From assembly GCA_963815375.1 (NCBI GenBank), contig CAWFGX010000001.1, forward strand, positions 1,302,001-1,366,000: a stretch of DNA of 64,000 nt. Reading direction: 5' to 3'. A program made the translations under genes and the position numbers. This document shows positions 26,507 to 35,265 of this stretch, piece by piece. This stretch comes from JASHPR01 sp963815375. GTDB lineage: Bacteria > Actinomycetota > Actinomycetes > Streptosporangiales > Streptosporangiaceae. Below the pieces are notes generated by a model. The model was not told where the DNA came from. It ran no database searches and was given only the letters and a program-made list of their open reading frames with translations. The number at the start of each line of letters is the position of its first letter. Within the stretch, counting starts at the first letter, position 1.

Positions 26507-27228
26507 TGGTGGTCCTCGACATAGACCGGGTGGGACAGGTCTTCGGGTCCGGGCCGGTCCGCGTGGTCGCGCTGGACGATGTGTCCCTGCACGTGCGGGC
26601 GGGCGAGTTCGTGGCCGTGATGGGCCCGAGCGGCTCGGGCAAGTCCACGCTGCTGCGGCTGGCTGGCGGACTGGGCCGGCCGACCACGGGCCGGGTGCTG
26701 CTCGCCGGCCGTGACCTGGCCACCCTCGACGAGGCTGAGCTAGCGCAGGCCCGGCGGCGGCAGATTGGTTTCGTGTTCCAGGAGGCCAACCTGCTCCCGT
26801 CGCTGACCGCCGCTGAGAACGTGGCTCTGGCCCTGGAACTGGACCACGTCCGGCCGAAGGCCGCGATGGCCGGCGCCCGCGGCCTGCTGGACTCCCTGGG
26901 CCTGAGCGCTGCCGGAGCCCGGTTCCCGGCCCAGCTCTCCGGGGGCGAGAAGCAGCGGGTGGCTGTCGCCCGCGCGGTAGCGGGCGGGCGGTCGCTGCTG
27001 CTGGCGGACGAGCCGACCGGCGCCCTCGACGCGCTCACCGGCGAGACGGTCATGTCCCTGCTGCATCAGCGCTGCGCGACCGGCTGCGCGGTCGTGCTCG
27101 TCACCCACAACGTCCGGCACGCCGCCTGGGCGGACCGGGTGGTGTTCCTGGCCGACGGACGGCTGACCGGCAAGGCCGGCCCGCCCTCTGGACCCGAGTG
27201 CCTGCTGGAGACCGGGAGAGCGCGGTGA
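26506..27228 (+). CDS. ABC transporter ATP-binding protein (LolD/MacB-type), first of pair
   Basis: A 240-aa ATPase with Walker A GPSGSGKST, Q-loop FVFQEANLLPS, signature LSGGEKQRVAVARA, Walker B LLLADEPTGALD and H-loop VLVTHN. The ATG at 26506 overlaps the padR stop by one base. It is a MacB/LolD-type subfamily ATPase that works with FtsX-like permeases in peptide, antibiotic or lipoprotein export. Two such ATPases and one long permease form this operon, so the functional ATPase may be a heterodimer. Confidence 0.93.
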   Translation: MVVLDIDRVGQVFGSGPVRVVALDDVSLHVRAGEFVAVMGPSGSGKSTLLRLAGGLGRPTTGRVLLAGRDLATLDEAELAQARRRQIGFVFQEANLLPSLTAAENVALALELDHVRPKAAMAGARGLLDSLGLSAAGARFPAQLSGGEKQRVAVARAVAGGRSLLLADEPTGALDALTGETVMSLLHQRCATGCAVVLVTHNVRHAAWADRVVFLADGRLTGKAGPPSGPECLLETGRAR

Positions 27229-27980
27229 CCGGGCCGCTTGCCAGCGCCGAGACCGCGCCGGCCGACCAGACGGTCCCGCCGCCGATCATCGAACTGGCGG
27301 GAGCGGAGAAGACCTACCGGACTCCGGGTGCGCACGGGGTCTCGTTCCGCGCCCTCCGCGGGGTGGATCTCGCCATCCAGCCCGGCGAGATGGTGGCGAT
27401 CATCGGCCCGTCGGGCAGCGGCAAGACGACGATCATCAACCTGATCGCCGGGATCGACCGGCCCACAGCGGGCACCGTGACGGTCAACGGCAGCCGCCTG
27501 GACCAGATGACCGAGGAGCAGCTCGCAGTCTGGCGCGGCCGCACGATCGGCATCGTGTTCCAGTTCTTCCAGCTCATGCCAACGCTCACAGCGGCCGAGA
27601 ACGCGACGCTGCCGCTGGACCTGGCCCACCGCGGGCCATCACGCGAGCGCAAGGCCATAGCCAGCCGCAACCTGGCCACTGTCGGGCTCGCCGACCGCGG
27701 CGGCCACCTGCCCACCGAGCTCTCCGGCGGAGAGCAGCAGCGGGTCGCGATCGCCCGCGCGATGGCCTGCGAGCCGCCGATCCTCCTAGGCGACGAGCCC
27801 ACCGGCAATCTCGACACGGAGATGGCGCGGGAGATGTTCGACCTTCTCAAGACTCTGAACGGGGCCGGGACCACCGTGGTCTACGTCACTCACGACCTGG
27901 CTCTCGCTGAGCAGGCACCACGGATCGTGTCGGTCCGCGACGGCCTGATCACTGGCGACACCGGGCGGCGTGACTCATGA
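27225..27980 (+). CDS. ABC transporter ATP-binding protein (LolD/MacB-type), second of pair
   Basis: A 251-aa ATPase with Walker A GPSGSGKTT, Q-loop IVFQFFQLMPTL, signature LSGGEQQRVAIARA, Walker B ILLGDEPTGNLD and H-loop VYVTHD. I start it at GTG 27225, which overlaps the preceding stop as GTGA; a start nine codons earlier is possible. An N-terminal extension of about 25 residues is poorly conserved. Its stop overlaps the permease start (ATGA). All catalytic motifs are intact in both paralogues. Confidence 0.92.
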   Translation: MTGPLASAETAPADQTVPPPIIELAGAEKTYRTPGAHGVSFRALRGVDLAIQPGEMVAIIGPSGSGKTTIINLIAGIDRPTAGTVTVNGSRLDQMTEEQLAVWRGRTIGIVFQFFQLMPTLTAAENATLPLDLAHRGPSRERKAIASRNLATVGLADRGGHLPTELSGGEQQRVAIARAMACEPPILLGDEPTGNLDTEMAREMFDLLKTLNGAGTTVVYVTHDLALAEQAPRIVSVRDGLITGDTGRRDS

Positions 27981-30382
27981 GCACGCTGGCCCACAAGGCG
28001 TGGGCTGACCTGACCCGGCATCGCGGCCGGACGCTGCTGACGGCGCTGACCCTGAGCATCGCGATCGCGAGCCTCGGCTTCCTGGCGGTGCCAGAGCTGC
28101 TGGCCACCGCGATGAACCGCCAGGTCCAGGCCAGTCACCTGAACGACGTCGGGATATCGACCACCGTGATCGACCTGACGCCAGCCCAGCTCAATGCGCT
28201 GGGCCACCTCCCCGGCGTCGCCGCCGTCAGCCCCGTCCTCGGCTATACCGCCAGCGCCACGTCGGCCGCGGGCACTGAGAACGTCTCGATTGCCGGAGGC
28301 AACCTGGCGTCCGCGCCGGTCAATACCGTTCCGCTGATGTCCGGTCAGCTGCCCGGGAAAGGTGAACTGCTGGCCGACGAGGGCAACCCCCGGGCCACCG
28401 ACTATGCGATCCCGAATGGCGGCACGATCGAGGTCCGCGCGGCCAGCGGCGCGAACGTCCGGCTGCGGATCAGCGGCACCGGGCTGAACCTGGCTGCGAC
28501 CCCCGGCGCGAACGGGTCGACCACTCCGGTCTTCTACGGAACCCTCGCGACCGTCGAGTCGCTGCGCGGTGTCCGCGGCTACAACTACCTGGGGTTCCGG
28601 CTCAGCAACGACGGGACGGCCGAGCAGAACAAGGTCATCGCCGAGGTGCGCAGCTACCTCACCAGGCAGACCGGCACGGACCCGATCACGTCACTCCCAG
28701 TCACGCGAGCAGCGGACCAGTGGCCGGGGCAATCTTCGTTCAGTAAGACTTCGGCGTTTCTCTACATCATCACGATCCTCGCGTTCATCTCCGCGCTGTT
28801 CCTGATCTCAGCGACCATGAACACGCTGATCGCCGAGCAGGCCGGTGAGATCGCGATCCTCAAGACACTGGGTGCCCGGCGGAGGCAGATCGCTGGCATC
28901 ACGCTCCGCACCGCGGCGATGCTCGGCGTGGCCGGCGCCGTTCCGGGCACCATCCTCGGCATCTTCATCGCTTACCTGCTCGCGCGCGACTTCGCCGAGA
29001 GATTCATCGACGTTTCCTTTGGCTTCGGGGTCTCGGCGCCGGTTGTTGTGGCCAGCCTGGTGATCGGCCCGGTCCTGGCGGTCCTCGCATCGCTGCCAGC
29101 TCTGCGGCGCGCGCTGCGCCGGCCTGTGGCCGAGACCCTGGCCGGCGCCGGGACCGCCAGCTACGGCTCCGGCTGGCTGGACCGCGTGGTCGCCCGCAGC
29201 GGCCTGCTGACCGGCAACGCGATTCCTGGCAGCATCCGGATGGGACTGCGCAACGCTCTGCGGCAGAAGCGGCGCAGCGCGGCGACGATCGCACAGGTCG
29301 CTGTCGCCGCCGGGCTGGCCATCTCGCTGTTCGCCCTGGGCCAGTCGATCGACGCGCTCATCGGCCAGGCCATTGGCAAGCTGCACTTCAGCATCGGGGT
29401 CGGTGAGGCGGCCGGCCATGGCTCGCGGTCGTTTACCAGCCGTGCGCTGGCTATCGCCGCCTCGACACCCGGCGTGACCGGCGCGACTCCAGTAGAGACC
29501 AGCGCTGTGCAGTACAACGGGCAGGACTATGCGGCGTGGGGACTGACCGCGCACCCGCTGTACGCCTACAAGCTGAGCTCCGGCAGCTGGTTTACTCGGT
29601 CGCAGACCGCGGCGAACTCCCGTCCTGCTGTTCCGCCGGTGATCCTTGGACCCATCGTCGCGAGCGCCGCCAGCGTCAAGGTCGGCCAGACGCTGACGCT
29701 CAACATGGCTCAGGGACCTACCAAGGTGCGCGTGATCGGAATCGATACCGGCGGCAACGACAACGGCGCGATCGTCTACTTCCCGCTGCCAGTGCTGGAA
29801 CGCCTCGACGGCACGCCGGGCACCTCGGACTCGATCTGGGTCAGCACGGCAAGCTCCGCCCATACCGCGATCGACCAGGCCTCCACCGCCGTCGCGAGCC
29901 GGCTGGGCTCAGCCGGGTACCCGGTGAGCACTACCGAGATCTACGTCGTTCAGGCGCAGACGACCGCTGCCGAAGCCTCGTTCCTCGCGATCGTCGAAAT
30001 CCTGGGCCTGGTCGTAGTGGCCATCATGCTCATGGGCCTGGCCAGTTCGCTGAGCATGGGCGTGCTGGAGCGCACCCGCGAGGTCGGCATCCTGCGCTGC
30101 GTCGGCGCCCGCGCCAGGAACATCCGGCGGGTCTTCAGCGCCGAGGCGGTCACCCTGGCTTTCGCCGGCTGGCTGGTCGGGATCTTGCTGGGCTGGCTGA
30201 TTTACGAGGGCCTGATCGTGCTGATCCGCCACGATGTCAGCCTCACCCTGCCGCAGGACTTCACCCCGGGGATCACGCTGATCACGCTGGCCGGCGTGCT
30301 TGTGCTCACGCTGCTGGTCATCCGCGGCCCGCTTCGTCGCGCGACCCGCATCCAGCCTGGCCTGGCTTTGCGTTACCAGTAG
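27977..30382 (+). CDS. ABC transporter permease, FtsX/MacB-like
   Basis: An 801-aa permease with two FtsX units. TM1 is near the N-terminus, followed by an extracellular region (about 45-255) and a TM cluster (about 260-380, starting IITILAFISALFLISATMNTLI). A second TM at about 435-455, another extracellular part (about 460-660) and a C-terminal TM cluster (about 665-790, with VGILRCVGARARNIRRVFSAEAV) follow. This double-unit layout with two ATPases is typical of actinobacterial antimicrobial-peptide or lipid exporters under PadR control. The substrate is unknown. Confidence 0.92.
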   Translation: MSTLAHKAWADLTRHRGRTLLTALTLSIAIASLGFLAVPELLATAMNRQVQASHLNDVGISTTVIDLTPAQLNALGHLPGVAAVSPVLGYTASATSAAGTENVSIAGGNLASAPVNTVPLMSGQLPGKGELLADEGNPRATDYAIPNGGTIEVRAASGANVRLRISGTGLNLAATPGANGSTTPVFYGTLATVESLRGVRGYNYLGFRLSNDGTAEQNKVIAEVRSYLTRQTGTDPITSLPVTRAADQWPGQSSFSKTSAFLYIITILAFISALFLISATMNTLIAEQAGEIAILKTLGARRRQIAGITLRTAAMLGVAGAVPGTILGIFIAYLLARDFAERFIDVSFGFGVSAPVVVASLVIGPVLAVLASLPALRRALRRPVAETLAGAGTASYGSGWLDRVVARSGLLTGNAIPGSIRMGLRNALRQKRRSAATIAQVAVAAGLAISLFALGQSIDALIGQAIGKLHFSIGVGEAAGHGSRSFTSRALAIAASTPGVTGATPVETSAVQYNGQDYAAWGLTAHPLYAYKLSSGSWFTRSQTAANSRPAVPPVILGPIVASAASVKVGQTLTLNMAQGPTKVRVIGIDTGGNDNGAIVYFPLPVLERLDGTPGTSDSIWVSTASSAHTAIDQASTAVASRLGSAGYPVSTTEIYVVQAQTTAAEASFLAIVEILGLVVVAIMLMGLASSLSMGVLERTREVGILRCVGARARNIRRVFSAEAVTLAFAGWLVGILLGWLIYEGLIVLIRHDVSLTLPQDFTPGITLITLAGVLVLTLLVIRGPLRRATRIQPGLALRYQ

Positions 30383-30389
30383 CGCTGGG

Positions 30390-30883
30390 CTAACGCGGGA
30401 GCATCCCGACGGAGTCCGCGTAGAAGGACGACGCCTCGGCTACGTGGAATGCGAGCTGGCGCAATGACCAGGCATCACCCGGCCGCTCGTCAAGCTGGGA
30501 GTTGCTGAGCGACCGCAGCCGCACTTCCCAGATGAGCGCCAGCCGCCGCAGCCGGCTGCGCGCCTCGTCCAGGTCGTCGTGGGTGAACGCGGCGAGGTCA
30601 GCCTTGGTCGTGATCATGGAACCGTGCCAGCGGTCTGGCTCCGTGGCCCGGCCAGCTACCCTGGCCTCGAGCTCGGCAAGGTGGTCAACGAGGTGATCTG
30701 CGACCCGGCGGATGACCTTGTGCGGGGTGTACGTACGCGGCACCGCCTCACCCTCGACCGCCACCTCAGCCGGCGGCCATCCCACCGTGGCCAGCTGGCT
30801 GCCAGGGTCAGCACATGGTCCACATGGCTGGTCACGACGTCAGCAGGATGCCGGCCATCGACTTCGGGTCCGGGATCGGTCAT
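30390..30883 (-). pseudogene. DinB-like (mycothiol/maleylpyruvate isomerase-type four-helix) protein, frameshifted near 30773
   Basis: Two minus-strand segments join into one protein. 30883-30774 reads MTDPGPEVDGRHPADVVTS and continues to ASWPRWDG. From 30785 down to 30390 the next frame reads PPAEVAVEGEAVPRTYTP and continues to the C-terminal AWSLRQLAFHVAEASSFYAD. Adding one C at about 30772-30773 (minus strand CGCCCGG rather than CGCCGG) gives a continuous ~164-aa chain reading WPRWDGRPPAEV. The DAWSLRQLAFHVAE motif places it in the DinB-like metal-binding superfamily. Function unknown. Confidence 0.7.
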
Positions 30884-31022
30884 GGTGCCCATAATGCCGG
30901 GCGGCACTGACACTCGGCCGCCGCCGCTTAGGGTCGTCTGGTGACTCCTGCGAGCAGCGGAACTGGCCCTGCCAGACATGCTCCGCTGGCCGCACAGTAA
31001 GTAGTCCTGCGTCTCGCTCAAG

Positions 31023-31256
31023 ATGGGCGGGCTGCGGTCCTGGGAAACCCGGCTGGGCGCCCGGCTGCTGCGGATCGGGGGCGACGCCATCCTCCAGGTA
31101 CTGGTCCAGCGGCCGCCGCGCACTCCCGACCTGGCGCTGAAGGTTGCCGCCGAGCACTACGCCTTCGCCGATGACGGGCCCGGGACTGATGGCAGCATCA
31201 CCTCGATCGCGGCCCGCCTGACCGGTGCCCCAATCTGGGAGTTCTGGTGGGACTGA
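31023..31256 (+). CDS. Small hypothetical protein
   Basis: 77 codons with the strong G/C third-position bias of real genes in this genome. The protein starts MGGLRSWETRLGARLLRIGG and ends in APIWEFWWD. No family is recognised. No good ribosome binding site precedes ATG 31023, so the start may be wrong. It ends exactly where the converging RidA gene ends. Confidence 0.45.
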   Translation: MGGLRSWETRLGARLLRIGGDAILQVLVQRPPRTPDLALKVAAEHYAFADDGPGTDGSITSIAARLTGAPIWEFWWD

Positions 31257-31652
31257 CTAGTCCGCGACGATCGCGTCTACCTCGAACTCCACCAGCCATT
31301 CTGGGTCAATGAAGCGTGACACCTCGACGAACGTACAAGCCGGCCGCACCTGAGCGAACCGCTCCGCGTGTGCGCGGGCGGCCTCCCGCCATCGGCTGAT
31401 GTCGGTGAGCATTACCCGGGTCCGGATCACGTCGCTCAGTGACGCACCGGCGTTGTGCAGCGCCTGTTCGGCGATATCGAGGCAGCGGACCGATTGTGCG
31501 TAGATGTCCCCAGGGGCTGCAGTACCACCACCATCGGCGATCGGCGCGGTGCCGGCGACGCAGACGTAAGGTCCCGAGCGCACCGCACGGGAGAGGCCGA
31601 TTTCTGGTTCAAAAGGCGAGCCCGAGCTCACCAGCCGGCGCGAGGAAGTCAT
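31257..31652 (-). CDS. RidA/YjgF/Rid-family protein
   Basis: A 131-aa Rid-superfamily protein. Family members form trimers and hydrolyse reactive enamine/imine intermediates or related substrates. It has the family core SVRCLDIAEQALHNAGASLSDVIRTRVMLTDIS, with an Arg at the position that binds substrate carboxylate, and a C-terminal FIDPEWLVEFEVDAIV. The N-terminal SSGSPFEPEIGLSRAV matches the non-archetypal Rid subgroup. Confidence 0.88.
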   Translation of the reverse strand: MTSSRRLVSSGSPFEPEIGLSRAVRSGPYVCVAGTAPIADGGGTAAPGDIYAQSVRCLDIAEQALHNAGASLSDVIRTRVMLTDISRWREAARAHAERFAQVRPACTFVEVSRFIDPEWLVEFEVDAIVAD

Positions 31653-31735
31653 GGGTGCAGCATGCCAGCACCACGGAGCCGGAAGCGTCGTCGCAGCCGT
31701 GCTCGCGCTGAAGCCGGGTTCGCCCGGTCGTCAGC

Positions 31736-32215
31736 TCAGTGCTTGGCCCGAAGCGTGCTGGTGGCGCAGAGCGCGCCGGTCTCGTCGAGATCGCCCAGGA
31801 CGGCCGGGAGCCCTGTGGTCAGCATCTTCTTGCGGACTGAGCCCAGCAGTTTGGCGAGGATGAATCCGCCAGCACCGGTAAAACCTATGTGGTCGTAGGT
31901 GAAGCGCGTCCCGTCGCCGTGCGGCTCGATCCGGTAGCTGACGTAGGTGGTCTTACCGTGGTCGTCACCGGTCCAGGAGAACCGCAGCAGAGACGGCTCG
32001 CGCGCCTCGAGGACCTCGCAGTCGACGACGCCGCGCCAACCCGGCCGCGGCTTGGCGACGAACTGGAACCGGGTCCCGGGCATGGGAGCGAAGCCGACCG
32101 GCCGGCCTCCTTGCCCGGTCGCGGTCCACAGCGGGACCAGTTCCGGATCGGTAACGGCCCGCCAGACCTTGGGCGGGGGATGCGGATAGTCACACACGAT
32201 GTGGATGTCGGTCAT
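31736..32215 (-). CDS. SRPBCC-family (AHSA1-like) protein
   Basis: A 159-aa START/Bet v1-like fold protein with the hallmark first helix-strand PPPKVWRAVTDPELVPLW and WTGDDHGKTTYVSYRI. Such proteins bind hydrophobic ligands. It is divergent from a TetR regulator, with an AT-rich shared promoter, and is the likely target of that regulator. Confidence 0.85.
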   Translation of the reverse strand: MTDIHIVCDYPHPPPKVWRAVTDPELVPLWTATGQGGRPVGFAPMPGTRFQFVAKPRPGWRGVVDCEVLEAREPSLLRFSWTGDDHGKTTYVSYRIEPHGDGTRFTYDHIGFTGAGGFILAKLLGSVRKKMLTTGLPAVLGDLDETGALCATSTLRAKH

Positions 32216-32250
32216 AGTAGCTCCTCGCGCGGGCGGATCCGGCTAGATAT

Positions 32251-32300
32251 TCTGTGACTAGAAAAATAGGGTAACAGAAAAATTTCATAGACTGTACTAG
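32251..32300. promoter_or_regulatory. AT-rich divergent promoter region (SRPBCC/TetR)
   Basis: This short stretch is strikingly AT-rich for this genome and carries the direct repeat AGAAAAAT at 32260-32267 and 32276-32283, 16 bp apart. It is the probable promoter and operator region for the divergent SRPBCC and TetR genes. Confidence 0.5.
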
Positions 32301-32309
32301 GCTGGGATC

Positions 32310-33032
32310 GTGACCACGCAGACGGCGGGCTGGCCGACCTGGAACGCCCCGGCCGACCCGGTCGAGGGACTGCGCGAGCGCAAGAAGCGCCTGATGCGCC
32401 AGAAGTTGTCCGACACCGCGACGCGCATGTTCATGGAACACGGCTTCGACCAGGTGCGCGTGGCCGAGGTCGCCGACACGTGCGGCGTGTCAGAGAAGAC
32501 GGTCTTCAACTACTTCCCGACCAAGGAGTCGCTTGTCCTTGACCGCCTCGAGGCCACGGTGTCCTCCCTGCGAACCGGGCTCGCCGATCCGGGGAGACCG
32601 CCGGTCGAGGCCGCGCTGCGGATCCTGGACCGCGAGCTAGCCGGTATGACCAACGGGCTCGCCCGCCAGGACGACCCCCGTCAGGGCGCTCAGGCGATCT
32701 TGCGTTTCGGCGACCTGATCCGCGCCACACCCTCACTGCGGGCCTACCAGTCCGACATGATGGACCAGTTCGTGTCCGTGGCCACCCAGATTCTGGCCGC
32801 GCGAACCGGGATGAGCCCAGACGAGCCCGAGCCGCAGATCATGGCCCGGGCCCTGCTCGGCCTGTGGCACGTCCAGGCCAGCAGCCTTCGCAAGCACCTA
32901 GACGGCGCGCACGCACCGGCGCGGGTCCGCGACCTGGTGACCGCCGACGTCCGCCGCGCAGCCCGGCTCCTCGACATGGGACTGCGCTCGTTCGCAGCGC
33001 CCGCACCGCCCGCGCCACCCGCCGTCCGCTGA
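32310..33032 (+). CDS. TetR-family transcriptional regulator
   Basis: A 240-aa protein starting at GTG 32310. The N-terminal HTH (about residues 28-75) reads FMEHGFDQVRVAEVADTCGV then SEKTVFNYFPTKESLV, a standard TetR DNA-binding domain. The C-terminal ligand domain is helical, with a Pro/Ala-rich tail. It is divergent from the SRPBCC gene and probably controls it. Confidence 0.93.
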   Translation: MTTQTAGWPTWNAPADPVEGLRERKKRLMRQKLSDTATRMFMEHGFDQVRVAEVADTCGVSEKTVFNYFPTKESLVLDRLEATVSSLRTGLADPGRPPVEAALRILDRELAGMTNGLARQDDPRQGAQAILRFGDLIRATPSLRAYQSDMMDQFVSVATQILAARTGMSPDEPEPQIMARALLGLWHVQASSLRKHLDGAHAPARVRDLVTADVRRAARLLDMGLRSFAAPAPPAPPAVR

Positions 33033-33160
33033 CGTGGGCAGCCCGGCTGAAGACCGGCCCCAGCGCCACGGGCGGGGCGATGCAGGTGGCCCGAGACGCG
33101 GACAGCCCGGCTGTAGACCGGTCCCAGAGCCACGGACGGGGCGATGTAGGCCTCAGATGC
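33033..33160. repeat. 64-bp tandem direct repeat (two copies)
   Basis: CAGCCCGGCTG at 33039 recurs at 33103. The two 64-bp units share most bases, including AGACCGG, CAGAGCCACG/CAGCGCCACG and GGCGGGGCGATG/GACGGGGCGATG. They sit just past the TetR stop and before the IS remnant. No gene is seen here. Confidence 0.7.
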
Positions 33161-33179
33161 CGGTGGTCACTCATCCACC

Positions 33180-34495
33180 TCGCAGCCGGGAAAGATCTCG
33201 AAAAAGTTTGTGGTCATCGAACGGGTGCACGACTGAAGCGCCGCCGCGCTGAGCTGTTCGGCCTGATCTCCCAGGCCGGCGACTTCCGGCGAGGGGCGCT
33301 GAATGTGGTGTGGCGCAAGTGCGGGAAGCCGAACTGTGAGTGCGCGCAGCCAGGGCACCGCGGGCACGGGCCGCAGTACAACCTGACGCGCCGAGCCGGC
33401 AACAAGACGGTGAACGTGCACCTGAGGCCGAGCCCGGAGCTGGAGAAGGCACGGCGGGAGGTCGCCGAGCACCAGCGGTTCGCGTCCCTGGTGGAGGAGG
33501 TGAGGGCGGTCAGCGAGGCTGCGCCGCCCGGCCGGTGGCCGGCCAGGCGGCTCCCCCTCCGGCGGAGGGGCAAAGGGGGGCTCGGTCACGACATCGAGGA
33601 GATCGCCGCGGCGGAGGTAGGCAAGCTCGCCGCGCTGGCCGCGGCGGGCGCCCGGCTGCTGGAGGCCGTTCTGGCCGGTAACGATGACGGGCATGCCGGG
33701 CCGCACGTCAAGTGCGGGAACGGTCACCAGGCCGACTACGCCGGACGCCCAAGATCATGGCCACAGTGCTCGGCCCGGTGCAGGTGAACCGGGCCTGGTA
33801 TCACTGCGGGGAATGCAAACGTGGCTTCGCGCCACGGGATGAGCAGCTTGGGGTGGCCGGGACGTCGCTGTCACCCGGCGTGGCCGAGATGATTGCCCGG
33901 GCCGGGTCGGAGGTCCCGTTCGGCAAGGCCGCGGGCCTGCTGGCAGACCTGGCCGGGGTTGGCGTGAGCGCCAGGACCGTCGAGCGGTCCGCCGAGGCAT
34001 CCGGCGCGGCCGCCCGGGCAGCTGCCAGCACCGAGTCTGCCGCGCTCCGCGCCCGCACGATCCGCCCGCTCCCGCCGCCGGACCCGGTCCCGGACATGCT
34101 GTATGTCGAGACCGACGGCACCGGCGTGCCCATGCGCCCCGGCCAGACCGTCGGCCACGACGGCAAGAGCGAGGACGGCGTCGCCCGCACCCGCGAGATC
34201 AAGCTCGCCCGGTTCTTCACCGTGTCCGCCCTCGATGACGACGGCTACCCGCTGATGGACCAAGGCGATCGTCGTCCAGCGCGCCAAGCAGTCAGGCATG
34301 CACTGGACCGTCAGCGGCGCCGCAGACATCATCACCCTGCGCTGCCAGCATGCCAGCGGCCGGTGGGACGAGCTCTGGCCGGCCAGCACCACCCAGCCCG
34401 CCGGGCTTCGGGCAGCTATCTGACAGACCCCGCAACTCAGACCCAGCCTGGCCAGCCCAGCAGCAAGATCACCCCGACAGAGCTCTCGGCACCCC
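33180..34495 (+). mobile_element. Degenerate ISKra4-like insertion sequence
   Basis: The stretch holds broken pieces of an ISKra4-family transposase, followed by a 3' end region whose relative recurs at 35541-35620. The boundaries are approximate. The left end could not be fixed, and no clear terminal inverted repeat pair was found. An internal deletion and at least one frameshift make it non-functional. Confidence 0.6.
33205..34423 (+). pseudogene. ISKra4-family transposase remnant
   Basis: Three pieces are visible. (1) 33205-33750: a DUF6788-type N-terminal part with RRGALNVVWRKCGKPNCECA and YNLTRRAGNKTVNVHL. (2) 33750-34262, shifted by one frame: KIMATVLGPVQVNRAWYHC, a zinc-finger-like CGECKRGFAPRDEQLGV, and the catalytic-domain start MLYVETDGTGVPM. 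(3) 34262-34423, shifted again: KAIVVQRAKQSGMHWTVSG ending LRAAI and stop, the extreme C-terminus. The middle of the catalytic domain is missing between (2) and (3). No in-frame ATG or GTG was found at the left end. Confidence 0.75.
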
Positions 34496-34539
34496 CGCGA
34501 GGATGGCATGCCAACGGACTGACAGTAATTTCGGGCAGA

Positions 34540-35265
34540 ATGACCACCGTGCAGGGCATCACCTTCCGCAGCGACGTGACAGTCGAGCTGATCAAGCATG
34601 CAGCATCTGATGCGGACGTGATCTGGGCGGCGCGGGTGTCCACCAAGGGCGAGCAGACCCTGGCGGAGATCGACGCGGATCCGGAGCGGTCGGCCGGACT
34701 GATCAACTTCCTGATGCGCGACCGGCACGGCACCCCGTTTGAGCATTCCTCGATGACCTTCTATGTGCAGGCGCCGATCTTCGTATTCCGGGAGTTCATG
34801 CGCCACCGCACGTTCAGCTACAACGAGGAGAGCGGCCGGTACCGCAAGCCCAGCCCGGTCTTCTACCGTCCTGGTCCGGACCGCAAGCTGGTACAGACCG
34901 GCAAGCCGGGGACCTACGTGTTCGAGGACGGCACGCCAGAGCAGCATGAACTGGTCAGTGCCGCCGTCGAGGAGTCCTGCCGCCAGGCCTACGCTGCCTA
35001 CTTGTCCATGCTCGAGGCGGGCGTGGCGCGCGAGGTGGCCCGCACCGTGCTCCCGGTCGGCCTGTACTCCTCGATGTACGCCACCTGCAACGCGCGCGCC
35101 CTGATGAACTTCCTGTCGCTGCGCGTGCGGAATTCCGGCTCCGCGTTCCCATCGTTCCCGCAGCGCGAGATCGAGATGGTCGCCGAGCAGATGGAGGCCT
35201 TGTGGGCACGGCTGATGCCACTGACGCATGCTGCTTTTGAGCGGAATGGGCGCGTCTGCCCATAG
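34540..35265 (+). CDS. thyX: FAD-dependent thymidylate synthase
   Basis: ThyX makes dTMP from dUMP using methylene-tetrahydrofolate, FAD and NADPH. The 241-aa protein has the ThyX motif RHRTFSYNEES (RHRx7S) and matching regions FLMRDRHGTPFEHSSMTFY, PVGLYSSMYATCNARALMNF and FPQREI. ATG 34540 is chosen because the family sequence starts there; the frame is open far upstream through the IS remnant. The gene sits between two homologous IS-end fragments. Confidence 0.95.
   Translation: MTTVQGITFRSDVTVELIKHAASDADVIWAARVSTKGEQTLAEIDADPERSAGLINFLMRDRHGTPFEHSSMTFYVQAPIFVFREFMRHRTFSYNEESGRYRKPSPVFYRPGPDRKLVQTGKPGTYVFEDGTPEQHELVSAAVEESCRQAYAAYLSMLEAGVAREVARTVLPVGLYSSMYATCNARALMNFLSLRVRNSGSAFPSFPQREIEMVAEQMEALWARLMPLTHAAFERNGRVCP

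Noticed and set aside
33712..34539. A transposase-ThyX fusion protein
   Set aside because: The frame is open by chance from the IS remnant into thyX; ThyX family sequence starts at ATG 34540 and the upstream part contains frame-shifted transposase pieces.
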